64,000 nt of DNA, from assembly GCA_009599575.1 (NCBI GenBank), contig VWND01000034.1:124001-188000 (forward strand). The letters are read 5' to 3'. Below are positions 11,801 to 23,536 of the stretch, one piece after another. Made by a program: the position numbers and the translations under genes. This stretch comes from Blumeriella jaapii. Taxonomy: Eukaryota; Ascomycota; Leotiomycetes; Helotiales; Drepanopezizaceae. The stretch's first letter is position 1. Every line of letters begins with the position of its first letter. The notes under the pieces are model-generated. The model was not told where the DNA came from. It did not search any database and was given only the letters and a program-made list of their open reading frames with translations.

Positions 11801-12366
11801 CGTTAAAAGCTTTGTAATCGACGCAAAAGCGTAGTTTATCTTTTGGTTTTTTCGTAAATAAAATTGAAAAGGCGGCGGAAAAGAAGCTAGCTCGAATCTA
11901 GCTTTTTTCGAGGTTTTTCTTAAGAAATTTACGTAAAACTTGGAATTCGTTAATTAATATATTATACAAAGGACCGTATAAAAAAAATACCGCTTCGGAA
12001 CGGAGTTTTATCGTATAATCGACGCTTTTTTTTATAAAATGCAAATTTATTAATTTTAATAAAATCGAAAGCGGCCAAATAATAATAGTAGTATTAAAAG
12101 AATTTTGTTTAGAAGTCGATTAATAATTTGGTTTAAAAAAATCAAACGAATATTTTTCAAAAAGATTTTAGCGAAATAAAATTTAGCTAATAAATGTTGT
12201 CGTTCAGTTTGAAAAAGTTTTTATCGTAACTGATCGATTTCTGATAATATAAAATTAGGGTCGTTTTTAATTATAGCGCCGAGTTTTTATAAACGTTGAT
12301 CGATTTCGTATAATAAGGCTGAAAATATTTTGATTCCGGGTTAAAAAAATAAAGTATTAAAAGCAG
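8820..12366 (-). pseudogene. family C pol distal part: RT, RNase H, integrase (C1)
   Basis: Read on the minus strand from 12366 down. RT palm carries CIAYINDILVY, with the YxDD box as YIND at 11511-11522 (D to N), followed by the KKCEF and KMDFKKLKAI connection motifs. The integrase zinc-binding region spans 10294-10518 (LYFRNRLYVLN through SEKNKLYEIISKNYY). The C-terminal domain is at 9235-9489 (KFDNKFYDFYKIAEV, then SVFYINLFKPAYDDPF), the LHPVFHVSLLKPA-type motif of gypsy integrases. A Lys-rich tail reaches about 8827. RT N-terminal and protease sequence continue at 25157 beyond B2. Confidence 0.83.
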
Positions 12367-12609
12367 TGTTACGATCCTGCCAGTGGTATAGGTGCCAGTG
12401 GTATGATTGCCGGTGGTGTTGGAATAAGGTTTGGGCACGGACCACCTCGGCCACTAGGCCTCGCGCTAAGTCGCGTGACTTATAAGCGCAACTTATTATA
12501 CATAAAGTTCGCGATCCCGAGCATTCTAGCTCGGTGTTTTTTTTTTAATTTACATGCGTATCTTTTGATTTATATTATTTTTTTAATTATTTTTAAGCTA
12601 GCTGTAATA
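12367..12609 (+). repeat. 5' LTR of B2
   Basis: This 243-bp LTR runs from TGTTACGATCC to AGCTGTAATA (TGTAACA with one C-to-T). It keeps the GGGCACGGACCACCTCGGCC core and is less AT-rich than the coding interior. A short open frame across it has no coding meaning. Confidence 0.92.
12378..12422 (+). repeat. three 15-bp direct repeats in the B LTR
   Basis: Three back-to-back units (12378-12392, 12393-12407, 12408-12422) share TGCCRGTGGTRTxxx. They sit near the 5' end of the LTR, in the U3 part, where retrotransposon enhancer repeats are common. The same array is at about 24920-24965 and, expanded, at 6926-6990. A regulatory role is inference. Confidence 0.6.
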
Positions 12610-12799
12610 TAAAAAAAGATTAAACAATCTTCGTTAGGAAGTTTTATATCTACGGTTAAGAATTCGATCTGCTTTTGCAATTCGAACTTTTTTCAGGCCG
12701 CCCGTACCAACGTTTATTTATCGATGCTTTAATCAGAACTTCTTTTTATTAATCTTGTTTTCAAAAAAAGCTGGAGTCTTTTTTTCTTATTAATTCGAT

Positions 12800-14231
12800 C
12801 TGCTTTTGCAATTCGAATCGCCTTTTTTTAATATTATAACATTTTATGCTTTTTTTATAAATCGACGCGATATCCGAAAACGAACGCAATCCGTACGATT
12901 CGGCTTCGAATCAGCATTTTTATTTTCTGCTTTTGCTTTTAGCGCTTTCGAATTTTTATTCGTTTTAAGCTTTTTCGACGATTTTGGCAGCGAGTTTTTA
13001 TTTTACGATTTTTTTATTAAATTATAATTATTTGCTGGATTTCTTCGTTTTATTATCGAATTTAAAATCGAATTATACGACGCTGATATTTTAATATTTT
13101 TAAACCGACGAATATTTTTAAACCGATTATTTAGCATATCTGCTAACGCTAAAAGATTTATTACGGCTTAGCAGTTTTAAATCGCTTAAATAATCGTTTA
13201 AATTATCGCCGCCGCTCGCTTTTCAGCTTTCGTTAATATCGCTCGCGACGTTTTTTTTTATTCCGAGCTTCGCGCGTTTTTACGGCGGATTTTTAATTAA
13301 TTTCCGAATATTACTTTTTCGTTTTCGATTTAATTATTTTTCGAATCGAATTATCCAAAATCAAATACTTTTATTACGCTTTTAGCGATTATTTAAAAAA
13401 ATTAAATATAACGTATAAAAAATAAATATAAAACTATTTATTTAAAAATATTTAAGAAATTTTATATAAATCATAAACCAAGCCAAAGCATATTTTAAAT
13501 GCATTATTGGAAAAGCAAAAACTATTATTTTAAAACATTTAAATTCCGAGTTTTATAATTAAATTTAATCGGTCCGAAACGTTTTTCGTATTTTTAATCA
13601 GCGCTTTTTTAATTATAATCGCGTTTAATTGATTAAATTGCAATATAATAAGTTTTATATAAATAACGGTTAGATTTATAATAATTTTCGTTTTTTGTTT
13701 ATCCGCTACGCAATTATTAGCAAAATTGCTAAAAACCGTTGATTTAAAAATAAATACGAAAAAGTTATTTTTAATTTTAAATACGATTTCCGAATAAAAA
13801 AGTATAAAATAAATAATAATTATATTGCTTTGAACGAGTTTTTAGCCGTTGCGAATAAAAAATTACGCAATATCCGAGCTAAAAAAATAGCTTTTGCCCG
13901 TCGTATAAATTTTTTTTTTTTTGCTATAGTTTTTGCTAATTAGAATCTTAAGCGTATTTCCGGTATTTTTAAAGTTTTATAACGTTTTGTTTTTCTAGTT
14001 TTTTCTGTTCGCACAGCTTTTCTTTTTTTTAGCAAAAATTTTTACGAGCGTATAACTGTTATTTCTGTTATTTCCGGTTTTTTCCGCATAGCTGCGCGTT
14101 TTTTTAACGCTTATTATAATTGCGGTAAGCCCGGCCATTTCGCAAACGTTTGCTCCGACGCCAAGCTTAATCGTAAAATCGCCGAAATAACTATCGACGA
14201 AAAGCAAAACGATTTATTAAAAAACTTTTAA
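12800..14231 (+). pseudogene. family B gag remnant with CCHC zinc knuckle (B2)
   Basis: This aligns with B1 1350-2661 and adds the N-terminal part missing there. A capsid-like region carries FLNRRIFLNRLFSISANAKRF near 13100-13160. The zinc knuckle at 14112-14153 reads YYNCGKPGHFANVC: the His is kept and only the first Cys is lost to Tyr, so it is a little better preserved than in B1. The frame ends at TAA 14229-14231. An open minus-strand frame at 13995-14207 is antisense to this gag. Confidence 0.78.
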
Positions 14232-14239
14232 ATCGTAGC

Positions 14240-17109
14240 AAAAACTTTTATTATAATAAAAAATTCGATTTATAAAAGGATTTGAAATTTAATCAGCGCT
14301 TTTTAATAAAAAAACGATAATTTTTAGTTTTTATAAAATTAATACGTAATAAATTATATATTAAAACATTTGCATATATCGATAGCGGAATTAATATTTT
14401 CGATGCGATTAAAATTTTTTTAGCGTATTAATTTTTTTAATATTTCGGAATAAGTTTTATTCGGCTGCATAAGCTTATTATATCCATCGGTTATAATAGC
14501 GAGCCGGGAAAACTTTTTTTTTTGTTATTTTTTTTTTTTTTACGATTAACCGACGTTATATAAATTTTTCTTTTTTGGTTACAAACCTAAGCTTTACCGA
14601 CGTTTTTATTAATCGCAAATTTTTATAATACTACGATTTGAAACAAGCATATAGCTAAAAAAAAAACAAAATAAAATGGCTATCCGATATACCTGTTATT
14701 TTTTATTTCAACGAGCAATTGTTCGTCGATTTTAATCAGCGAAAAAAACTTAAAATGTTTAATCGCATATATTAAAAAAATGCAAATAAACGAAACAGCG
14801 TAATAAAAGTCTTATATATTTCTGCCAATATTTTTACGACGATTAAAAAGGCTTATTTAAGCTTTAAAACTGATAGATTTTCTACGTTTATGCGAAACTT
14901 TAAAAGCAGTTTATATAAAATAAAAAAATTTTTTATTAGCAGCTCTGAACCGATCAAGCCGGTTTTTCTAACCGGGCCAATTGCTATCCTTTTTATTTTT
15001 AATTGCAATATCAGCTGTATTTTTGCTTTTGCATTTAGCGTTTTACAAATACGTTACGAAAAGCGGATGCGTGCCGCGAAAAAAAAAAATTATTATTATT
15101 TAGCGATTATACGTTTATCGCTTTTATATATAATATAAACAAAAAACGTTTTCGCCGCGCGAAAATCGCCGAATTTAAAAAAGTTATATAATTCGCGGCA
15201 GTAAAAAACATTTTTGTTTCCGACGCTTTGCAAGCCAAATATAACGATAACGTGGTTTTTATAAAAAAGCTTTTTCCAGCTTAATATTCGGAATTCGAAA
15301 AATTTTTTTATAAATAAAAAAGCGATAAGCTCGCTTTCCGCCGCTCCGGTGTAAATTATAAAATATATTTAGCTACGGAAAATACGCTTTTTATAAAACT
15401 ATTTAAACGTTTTACGAATAAATAGCTTACAAAAATCAAAAGCTATATTTTCGATAATTTGTATAAAAGTTTTATTAAACTTTTTAATACTTTTTTCGCC
15501 GCTCCGATTTTATTTACTAAAAAGTCAAACGGTTTTATACGCTTATATATCGATTATCGCAAGCTTAACGATTTTACGAAAAAAGATTTTTATTTTTTGC
15601 TTTTAATTAACGAAATGCTAGCGCGAATTATTAAAACCAAAATGTTTACGAAAATTAATATTTAATAAGCATTTAATCGAATCCGGATATCCGAAAAGTT
15701 TGAAAAACTAATTAGTTTTCGCATTCGATACGGCATATATAAATATAAAATCTTTTCGTTCGGTTTTATTAATAAGCTCGTTATGTTTCAACGTTTTATT
15801 AATAATATTTTTATAAAGCATTTAAATAATTTTTGCTCGGCGTATTTTAACGATATTTTTATTTATTTCGCGAATAATTTAAAATATAAGATTTATATTA
15901 AAAAGATTTTGTCGATTTTAAAAAAATACGGCTTGGAAATTAATATTAAAAAATGCGAGTTTAATATTACGAAAATCAAATTTTTAAGTTTTGTTATTAG
16001 CATTTAAAATATTAAAATAAACCCGGAAAAAATCGCTATTATTAAAAATTGGTAATATGCAGCGAATATACGAAGCGTGCAAAACTTCCTAGGCTTTTAC
16101 AATTTCTATAAGCGCTTTATAGCCGGCTACAGCCGTATAAGCCGCTTTTTTATTGCTTTTATAAATAAAAACGTTTTTTTCGTATTCGAAAAAAAGCAGA
16201 AAAACGTATGAAAAGCACTGCGCAAAGCTTTGCTAAATGTTTTTATTTTATACTATTACGACTTTTATAAGTAAACGCGCCTAAAAACCGATTTTTTTAA
16301 TAAAATAATAATTAGCGTATTATCGTAATTGCAAAAAAATAATTTTTATTATCCGATCGGTTTTTTTTTAAAAATTATAATCGACGCCGAGTTTAATTAT
16401 CCGATTTACGATAAAAAGCTTTTCGTTATTTTTCGCTTTTTTAAAAATTATAAGCCGGAGCTGTTAAGCGTCCAAAAAAACGTATATATATACACCGATT
16501 ATCGCGCTTTGAAATATTTTATAATAATCAAAAAATTTTCGGCCTAATAAATCCGATAAGCCGAGTTTTTCGCCGATTTTTATTACAATTATATATCGGT
16601 CGGAAATTATTAATACGTTCGCTAATATCTTTTTTCGCAAAAACCAAAACATTTTCTTATTAAAAGCACGACAGCGAGCAGTTCGGAAGCAGCAAATGCT
16701 TTTCAACGATAAATTAAATTTTCAAATTTTAAAGAAAATAGCTGCTAAAAGCATAACTACGCTAGCGCCTATAAAAATAGCTTCCGATAAGCACGATAAC
16801 GACGGTATTTTCTTCGAAAAAAACAGCGAAAACGAAAAAAATAAAATGCTTATAAAAAAACCCGCAAATCTAACTTTCGTAATCGCATATAATTTATATA
16901 GCTATACAATTATAAACGATTTGCTGCAAGCTAATAAAAACTTTTTTTTTTTTCGAAGCGTAACGAATGCAAATCCGCAATTATAATTTTGATTATTAAT
17001 TGCGATAAAACAAATTGTTTTTATAAAACAGATTAATAATGCTTTTAAAATCTTTCGAATTACGAACTTTTTTGATCCGATATATTTACGAACAGCTTTA
17101 CGTAGCATA
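14240..17109 (+). pseudogene. family B pol proximal part: PR, RT, RNase H (B2)
   Basis: The protease has DSGI at about 14381 (Asp-Ser-Gly kept, Ala lost). RT spans 15459-16007: FIKLFNTFFAAPILFTKKSN, YIDYRKLND, AKMFTKINI-like, and the catalytic box YFND at 15843-15854 in place of YLDD. RNase H spans 16329-16547: NFYYPIGFFLKIIIDAEFNYPIYDKK and IYTDYRALKYF. RT-RNase H linker and integrase N-terminus follow to 17109, where family A element A1 interrupts inside the integrase zinc-binding region at GCATA. The rest of integrase resumes at 23537. Confidence 0.88.
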
Positions 17110-17378
17110 TGTGACGATCTAATCAGTCGAAGGGCTGGGAGATCAGTCAACTGGTCGCCGTGTTCATATGGTATAAAAAACGAGCCTTTGGTTTTGTAAC
17201 AAAGATATTCATTTAGAATTAATAACTGCAAAAAGCAAAGGTTGCTAAAAAGAAAAAGCCTTATATATATAAATAGTTTCCATAATTAATAAGAAAACCC
17301 ATCAGAAAACCAAAAAGCTTGCAGCTATACGTAGTTGCTAGAATAATACGAAAAATGGTAATAAAATAAATCGTTATA
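17110..17378 (-). repeat. 3' LTR of A1
   Basis: This 269-bp LTR starts TGTGACGATCTAATCAGTCG on the plus strand and ends AAATCGTTATA. Its left half is nearly unmutated. Its right 90 bases are heavily altered (GAATAATACGAAAAATGG versus GGGTGACACGAGAGGTGG in the partner LTR). Confidence 0.94.
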
Positions 17379-17384
17379 TTACCC

Positions 17385-20300
17385 TTCCGTCCGAAAAAAG
17401 CGCGCCCTTAAGCTTTTATTTATTAATACGTCGCTATCCAAATGATCGTACGAATTCAAACCTTCGGAATACGCTTTTAGCCAATTTACAAATTTTGCAA
17501 AAAAACCGGAAAGCTTTTTATGCGCCAAATAAAAATCGCGCATTTTCAAAAAAATATATATAAAATCAAACGCGGAATACTACGTAAAATCTTTATTTAA
17601 ACCTATTTAAAAAACTTTATATTAAAAAGTCTTCCGCTGCATTCGATAAGCGACTAATTTTTCGACTTCGTATTTAAGCTTATCAGTTATATTAATAAAT
17701 TCAAAGGCTGAATTAACCTGACCTAAAAACGCGTCGTCGGCTGTTTTACGCAGTCGACTAGCGTAAAAAACTAAATATACGTTTATAATATTAAAAAAAT
17801 CTAGCTTAAAAACGTTGTCGAAAATTTTGGCTATAATTTTAAAAAGGCCGTTTATAAAATTGTCGAGCTTGCGAAAAGGCCGAAAAATCGGAAATAAACG
17901 CATATCGAGCCATACGTAGTCGCCAACGTCAAAATCGATCGCGCGGCGAAACTTATTCGCACTTTTTTTTATTTTATCGTAAGTTTATTAAAAATGCGAT
18001 TTAACGAAGTTCCAGGCGTCGTAATAACGGCGAGCGTACGTACGAGCTTCGTTTGCGTTTAATTTGTATAAAAAATTAAAAAAAAAAAAGTATCGAGCTT
18101 TTAGTTTTAATTAATATGGAAAATATAACCGTATATAATTTTAAAAAATAAAAAGCTATTTAAACTCTCGTATAAAAAAACCATTTGGGCGAAATCTATT
18201 ATTAAAAAAAATTCGCTTTAATCGTTTTAATAAAAATTCACGAAAGGTCGAAAACGTTTTTGCAAATATTAATTATAAATTTCGGTCTGATTATCGGTTT
18301 TAAAATAAGCGGCTGTCGAAAGCTTTAGTTGCGTACCGAATATTTTATTTAATTCAGACCAAAAAGTAAATTAATATTAAAAGCCACGATCGCTAATAAT
18401 ACTTTTTAAAAGGCCAAAATACTTATACATATAAAATATATACAATTTAGCAAAGTTTCGAACGTCGATATTTTTATAATAAAAAATCGAAATAGTTTAT
18501 TTAAAAAAGCGATTTATTATTACGAATACGTTATCGTAGCCGTGTTTAATTTTATTAAAACTGCAAAAGTTTATTATAACGTGCTTTTAAAAATGGTCAA
18601 AAACAAAAAAAAGCTGAAAAAAGCCGAAGCGCTTATTTTTTAAAACAAAACTTTTTCGATAAGCGTAGCAATTGCGATAATATTGTTTTACGAAAGCTAT
18701 TATACTTCGCTAATAATATTAGTCCGAAAGCAATTGCGTAATTTTGCGAACGCTAAAATAAGCGATGGAAATTTGATTATGCATTTTTCGTATAAAAGCC
18801 AAGCGAAAATAATCGACGTTTAATATTATTAAGCGACCGTAATATAACAGCAGATCGCGTTTAAATATATACGAAATATTATTATCGTCGTTTCTTTTTG
18901 TAGCGTTTCGTACAGCTTTTTTTCGAAAGGCCATCAGGCTGCTAGTTATACGATTAGCGTAGAAAATTTGGTCAACGATACGAAATACGAAAAAAAAATC
19001 AATTATTTCAACGATAAAAACAGCTGTTTCGAAAGCCGTAAAAAGTCGAAGTTTTTCAGTCAAAAGGCGGTAATCGATTTAATTTGTTCGAAAAAGAATT
19101 TGCAAACGCTAAATGCGTTTAAAAAAGTTTTAACGGTCGAATTCGCTCGTACGACGTATTAATGCGTCAGTTAAAAAGTTGTGTTTATTTGGTTTGTACG
19201 TAATAAAAAAGTTGTAATCGGCGAAAAGCTCGGCCCAGCGTGCTTATCGAACGTTTAAAAATTTAAAAATTATAAAATATTCCAAAGCTTTGTAATTAAT
19301 AATTATTTTAATTTAATAAACTAAATTAATTAATTCAGCACGAAAATTATCTAAAGATTTTACGATTGCGAGCATTTTTTTATCGTATACGACGTAGTTT
19401 AGTTTTGCGAAAATTATGATTTTGCTGGAATAAACGATTGGAAGCCAATCGTTATTATAAAATTACGAAAATACAAAAGCTACTACGCCGTCGAAAGCGT
19501 TAGTTTCCAATATGCAAAAAAAATCTTGCCTGTAATATTATAAAACTGATGCAGTAATAAAAGCTAATATAAAAAGGTCGAAACTTTTTTAATACTTAGA
19601 AGTGAAATTGTAAAAAACGTTAGCTTTAATTAAATAAATCAAAAGCTTTGCAATTATACCGTAGTTTCGAATAAAACGTCGGTAAAAGTTACAAAAACCA
19701 AAAAAACTTTATATATTTTTTATAATAATAAAAAGCTTTCAGTAAGTGATTACGGAAACCTTTTCTAAATTTACTTTTAAACTTTTAATAAAAATAATAA
19801 AGCCTAGGTAACGGGTCCGAATAACGTTGAATTCAAACTTCCGAATATCGGCCTGTAATTTAACGTCAGCGAGCTTAAAGCATTTTGCGAACGTATAAAA
19901 CATGTTTTAAAAAATCGAACGAATAAATAAAAATATTATTTAAATAAATAATACAAAAATCGTTTAAATAATCGAAAAAAACGTCGTTTATATAACGTTA
20001 ATAAATTACGGATTTATTAATAAAGCTAAAAAGTAGCATTTTGCATTTATAAGCGCCGTAACGCGTACGAAACGTCGTCAGTTTTTTACTAGCGGAATCT
20101 ATTCGAATTTTATAAAAAACTTAACGAATATCGAGCTTCGTAAAAATTCGCGCTTCCGAAAAACAAACAAAAGTTTTATCGATAAAAAAAAAAAAAGCGA
20201 TTTTTACGAATAACGTTATTAAAAGCTCGATAGTCGATATAAAAACGTAATAAACCGTCGGGTTTTTTAGCGAAAAATACTAAAGCAGCGAAAAAAGCGG

Positions 20301-21620
20301 TAAAAAGTTCGATAAAACTTTTATTAAAATTATTTTACAAAAAAAATTTGATAATTTCGAGCTTTAAAATCGATATCTTATATAAAAAAATATATTTCAG
20401 CTTTTTTTTATTTATAATAAACTCGATTTTATAGTCGTAGGGCCGGTAAAAAGCTAGCTCGTTACTGACGGCCTTAAAAAACACGTGTTCGAAGTTTTTG
20501 TATTCCGAAGAAAAAAATTCGAAGAAAAATTTATTCGAAATTAACTTTGTTAAGCTGATTGAAAAAGTCGAAATCGATATTTCGTTGATTCTGAAACGTT
20601 AGAAGAAACTGTGAAATTAAGTCTTAAAAAAAATGTTATACGTAAAGTCGTTTAATATTTTATCGATTTCGTACAAAAAGGTTAAAAACATTTCAACTGC
20701 TTTTTTTCTGAAAATCAGCTTAAAAGCGTATATAATAATTTGGCAGATGAAAATTGGGTAAGCAGTAGGTTAAAAGACTCGTTTTCGAACTGGTCGTTTG
20801 AAAAATTCAGAAAAAGATTGCTTATTTAAACTATCGATTATATTAAGCTGAAAGGCCATCGCGGCGAAAGCTTTTCTTCGGTTTTTAATATAATTGTTTT
20901 TCGTAAAACGAAAAAGCTGTTCTGACAAAAAAAAAAAAAAGAAAAAAAAATAATAATAAAAGAATCGTTAGCCTAAGAAAATAATAATATGATTTTTTAT
21001 ATTATTTTATTGGCGTCGCTATCGAAATTAACACCGCGAGTGAAATTCGATCTTTTCGCGCTTCGCATAGCGTCGTAAATCTGCTATAATTGGTTAAAAT
21101 TCTTATTACGTTTTACAGCGTCGTTTTAATAGCGAAATTAAATCTTTCGGAAATGCAAATAAAAAATTTTAATACAACAAGCGTAAAAGACTATAAAAAG
21201 GTAAAACTTCGGCCAATAAAGCTTGCGTTTATTACAATTTAATAAAACTTAATATTCGGCTAATTAAGCTTTTTCTAAAATTACATTATAATTTCCGAAA
21301 TTAATAATCAAAAAAAAAGTAAACGATTGTATTCGATTGTTAATAATAAAATTAAAAAGCGTAAAATATATAATTAAATAGCCACGAGCTTTATTATACT
21401 TTTTTATAAAAAAATAGCCGAAAAAAATTAAATTAAAAGTTTAAAAAAAAAAGAAAAAGATTTAATCAGCGCCGAATCGATTAACGCATAACCGTTCGCT
21501 TTAAAATCGGCGAGCGTTTTTATTTTGTACGAAAAGCTATTTTTAATAAATATAACGGGAATTATTAATAAGTCGCTATTAAAAAGCTTTCGAATATCAA
21601 AGTAACGCATATCGCGTAAT
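17385..21620 (-). pseudogene. family A pol remnant: PR, RT, RNase H, IN, chromo-type end (A1)
   Basis: Minus strand, from 21620 down. Protease has ADFKANGYALID at 21428-21610, the Asp-Ser-Gly-Ala box changed to DFKA; the FGNYNVILEKA-LAEY flap motif lies near 21240-21290. A poly-A tract is at 20927-20950. RT spans about 19900-20560 (FYRPYDYKIEL-type start, YLNN instead of YLDD near 19930). RNase H spans about 19350-19500, with AFDGVVAFVFS and its catalytic Asp as Asn. Integrase has RLIILNVDYFRLAF...LLSDQYYW at 18719-19063, then IISDRGF and DNQTEI at about 18240-18400. The C-terminal domain is at 17622-17903, and a chromodomain-like tail (DFYLAHKKLSGFF...SYDHLDSD) runs to about 17390. Confidence 0.87.
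21009..21044. repeat. palindromic mini-repeat in A1 pol
   Basis: ATTGGCGTCGCTATCG...ACACCGCGAGTGAA lies in the protease-RT spacer. The same motif occupies the homologous place in A3, A4, A5 and A7, and also unrelated places in family D. The left arm has GGCG where other copies have CGCG. Confidence 0.6.
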
Positions 21621-21639
21621 ACGCCTAAAAAAAAAGCTT

Positions 21640-23060
21640 TGCTTAGGCCTGAGCGTTTTCCCGACTGGCGGAAAAGCCTTCGATTTCTTCGTATACGTTT
21701 TAAAAATCGTTTGAAAAAAGGTTTTCGTTTTTACTATTATTATTAAAAAACGAATTTTCGGCCGGCTCGATTTCGTTTACATTTACCAGCTTAGAAAAGC
21801 TTTTAAATAAAACCGAAAATCGGCCCGTAGAAAATTGTATAAAATAGCTTTTTTAAATTTTCTGATATAAAATAAAAAACGAGCGTTATCGTTAGTCCGA
21901 TCGAAAAAAAAAAACGCTAAAAAAAGCGTTTTGGCGTAATAAAAAAGGAAAAACAGCAAAAGGCTGAAAAAGAGCCTATGAAGCATTTAAACGACTTTCG
22001 TACGTACGATTTGACTCGTAGTACGCTTTGATTAAAAACCTATTATTTTAATAAATAATAAATTTAATTAAAAAACGATTCGCGTATAAAATTCGTTTAG
22101 CCAATTAATTTTATTTTTTTTTGGCGGACGGCGGTAAATCAATTTTTAAAAATCGTTGTACGCGTTTATTTTAAATACAGCTTTTTTCGTAAACGCTTTG
22201 GTATTTTGTCGCGAAAAGCGTTTCGAAGCTGTTTATTAATCCGTATTTAAGCGTTTGCTGCGAAAATGAAAAATCGCAGATAAAACCGCTAAAAATCGTC
22301 GTGCGTATTTATTGCAAATATTTTAAATTCGTTTTCGGCCTTTTAAACGTTTGAAAAGTCGGCCAGGAAATCGGCGACTTTTTTTATTAATTTTTCGAAA
22401 AAAATAAAATCGGAACGGTTTAAAATACGCGAAATGAAAAACTTTTTCGCTACGCTTTCGGTTTAATCGAATATATAATTTTTGCGAAATCGATCGCTAG
22501 CGAAATAATCGTAGTAGAATTCGAAATTGTCGAAAACTTTAGTTTTTTAATAGCGTGCTTTATAATTTTTACTATTATTTAATTTAAATTTAAGATTCGA
22601 AACGCGCTTTATACGAGCTAGTCGAAAGTTAGCAGATAAATAAGAATTATAACGTTTAAAAAGCGCGCTAAGATTTTGGCCGTTATAAAAAAATCCAAAA
22701 AAAATTCGCGAAAAGCGTGAAAGTTAATCTGCAGCGTTTATTAGTCGAAATAAAACGTTGCGAAAAAATAAAACAGCAGATTCGCGACTAGCAAAAACAC
22801 GTTCGATAAATTTTATTAAACGCTTTAATTAAAAGGTTTGTCGCAATCGTATAATTTCCAAAAATTATCGTTTACGCTTTTGCGCTTTTTTCAGTTGATT
22901 TTGCAAAAGTCTTAACTAAACGCTTTCAGCGCTAAGCTGCAAGAAAAAAATGGCAGGCGAAATATTTAACGCTCTGCCTTTTCCTTTGTTTTTTTTTTTT
23001 TTCGAAAAAAAAAACTGTTTTTCAAAAAAAAAAAGCTTTTAAAAAGAAGCTGCTTTTTCG
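21640..23060 (-). pseudogene. family A gag remnant (A1)
   Basis: By comparison with A7, where the reading is clearest, this region encodes a typical fungal gypsy gag: an acidic stretch, a capsid core (FADFSNVQKAENEFK...NTHDDF, then FRDKILKRLREKLHLKW in A7), and a C-terminal low-complexity segment before the protease. In A1 it is read on the minus strand with many stops. Gag would form the particle shell. The leader from 23061 to 23262 has a GC-richer block (CTGGCGACGGCGTAAA on the coding strand) that might include the primer-binding site, with low confidence. Confidence 0.7.
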
Positions 23061-23262
23061 CTGAGTAAAAAAAAGGTTGAAATATGATAGCAAAAGCTAA
23101 AAAGCTCTGCTAAAAAGAAAATCGTTAAACAAAAGCCATTTTTCGCAAAATATGAAAATAAGCCTTTTTACGACCGGTCGATCATCTTGGTATGACCAGT
23201 AAAAAATTCGAAAAAAAAAATAGTTTACGCCGTCGCCAGCGTAAAAAAAAAGTTATTAATAA

Positions 23263-23531
23263 TATAACGATCTAATTAATCGAAGGGCTGAAAAATCAGT
23301 CAATTGATCGCCGTGTTTATATAATATAAAAAACGAACTTTTAGTTTTATAACAAAAATATTCATTTAGAATTAATAATTGCAAAAGGCAAAAGTTGCTA
23401 AAAGAAAAAAGTCTTATATATATAAATAGTTTCCATAATTAATAGAAAAACCCATCAAAAGACCAGGGAGCTTGCAGCTACACGTAGTTGCTGGGGTGAC
23501 ACGAGAGGTGGCAACAGAGTGAATCGTCACA
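23263..23531 (-). repeat. 5' LTR of A1
   Basis: This 269-bp LTR has the same length as its partner. Its plus-strand left part is RIP-altered (TATAACGATCTAATTAATCG), while its last 90 bases, the U3 start in coding orientation, remain intact (GACCAGGGAGCTTGCAGCTA...GAATCGTCACA). The GCATA duplication follows. Confidence 0.94.
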
Positions 23532-23536
23532 GCATA

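Larger units (their letters stand above)
17110..23531 (-). mobile_element. A1: complete family A element nested in B2
   Basis: This is a full-length 6422-bp minus-strand element with 269-bp LTRs at both ends. GCATA is duplicated at 17105-17109 and 23532-23536, and B1 shows the empty site (GTAGCATACGCTG near 5540). Coding order on the minus strand: leader, gag, protease, RT, RNase H, integrase with a chromodomain-type C-terminus. A polypurine tract (GGACGGAAGGGTAA on the minus strand) lies against the 3' LTR. It is the youngest layer of the left-hand nest, yet fully inactivated. Confidence 0.95.

Noticed and set aside
12403..12612. Open frame in the B LTR
   Set aside because: Lies wholly within the LTR and has no counterpart open in the other LTR copies.
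17387..17420. A GTCGCTATCC...CGTACGAATTC stretch as another mini-palindrome copy
   Set aside because: Only the central GTCGCTATC is shared; it encodes the normal SYDHLDSDV tail of family A pol and lacks the ATTCGCG arms.
23222..23262. Primer-binding site in family A leader (TGGCGACGGCG)
   Set aside because: It lies about 20 bases from the LTR instead of adjoining it, and RIP has changed the sequence, so no tRNA match can be claimed.
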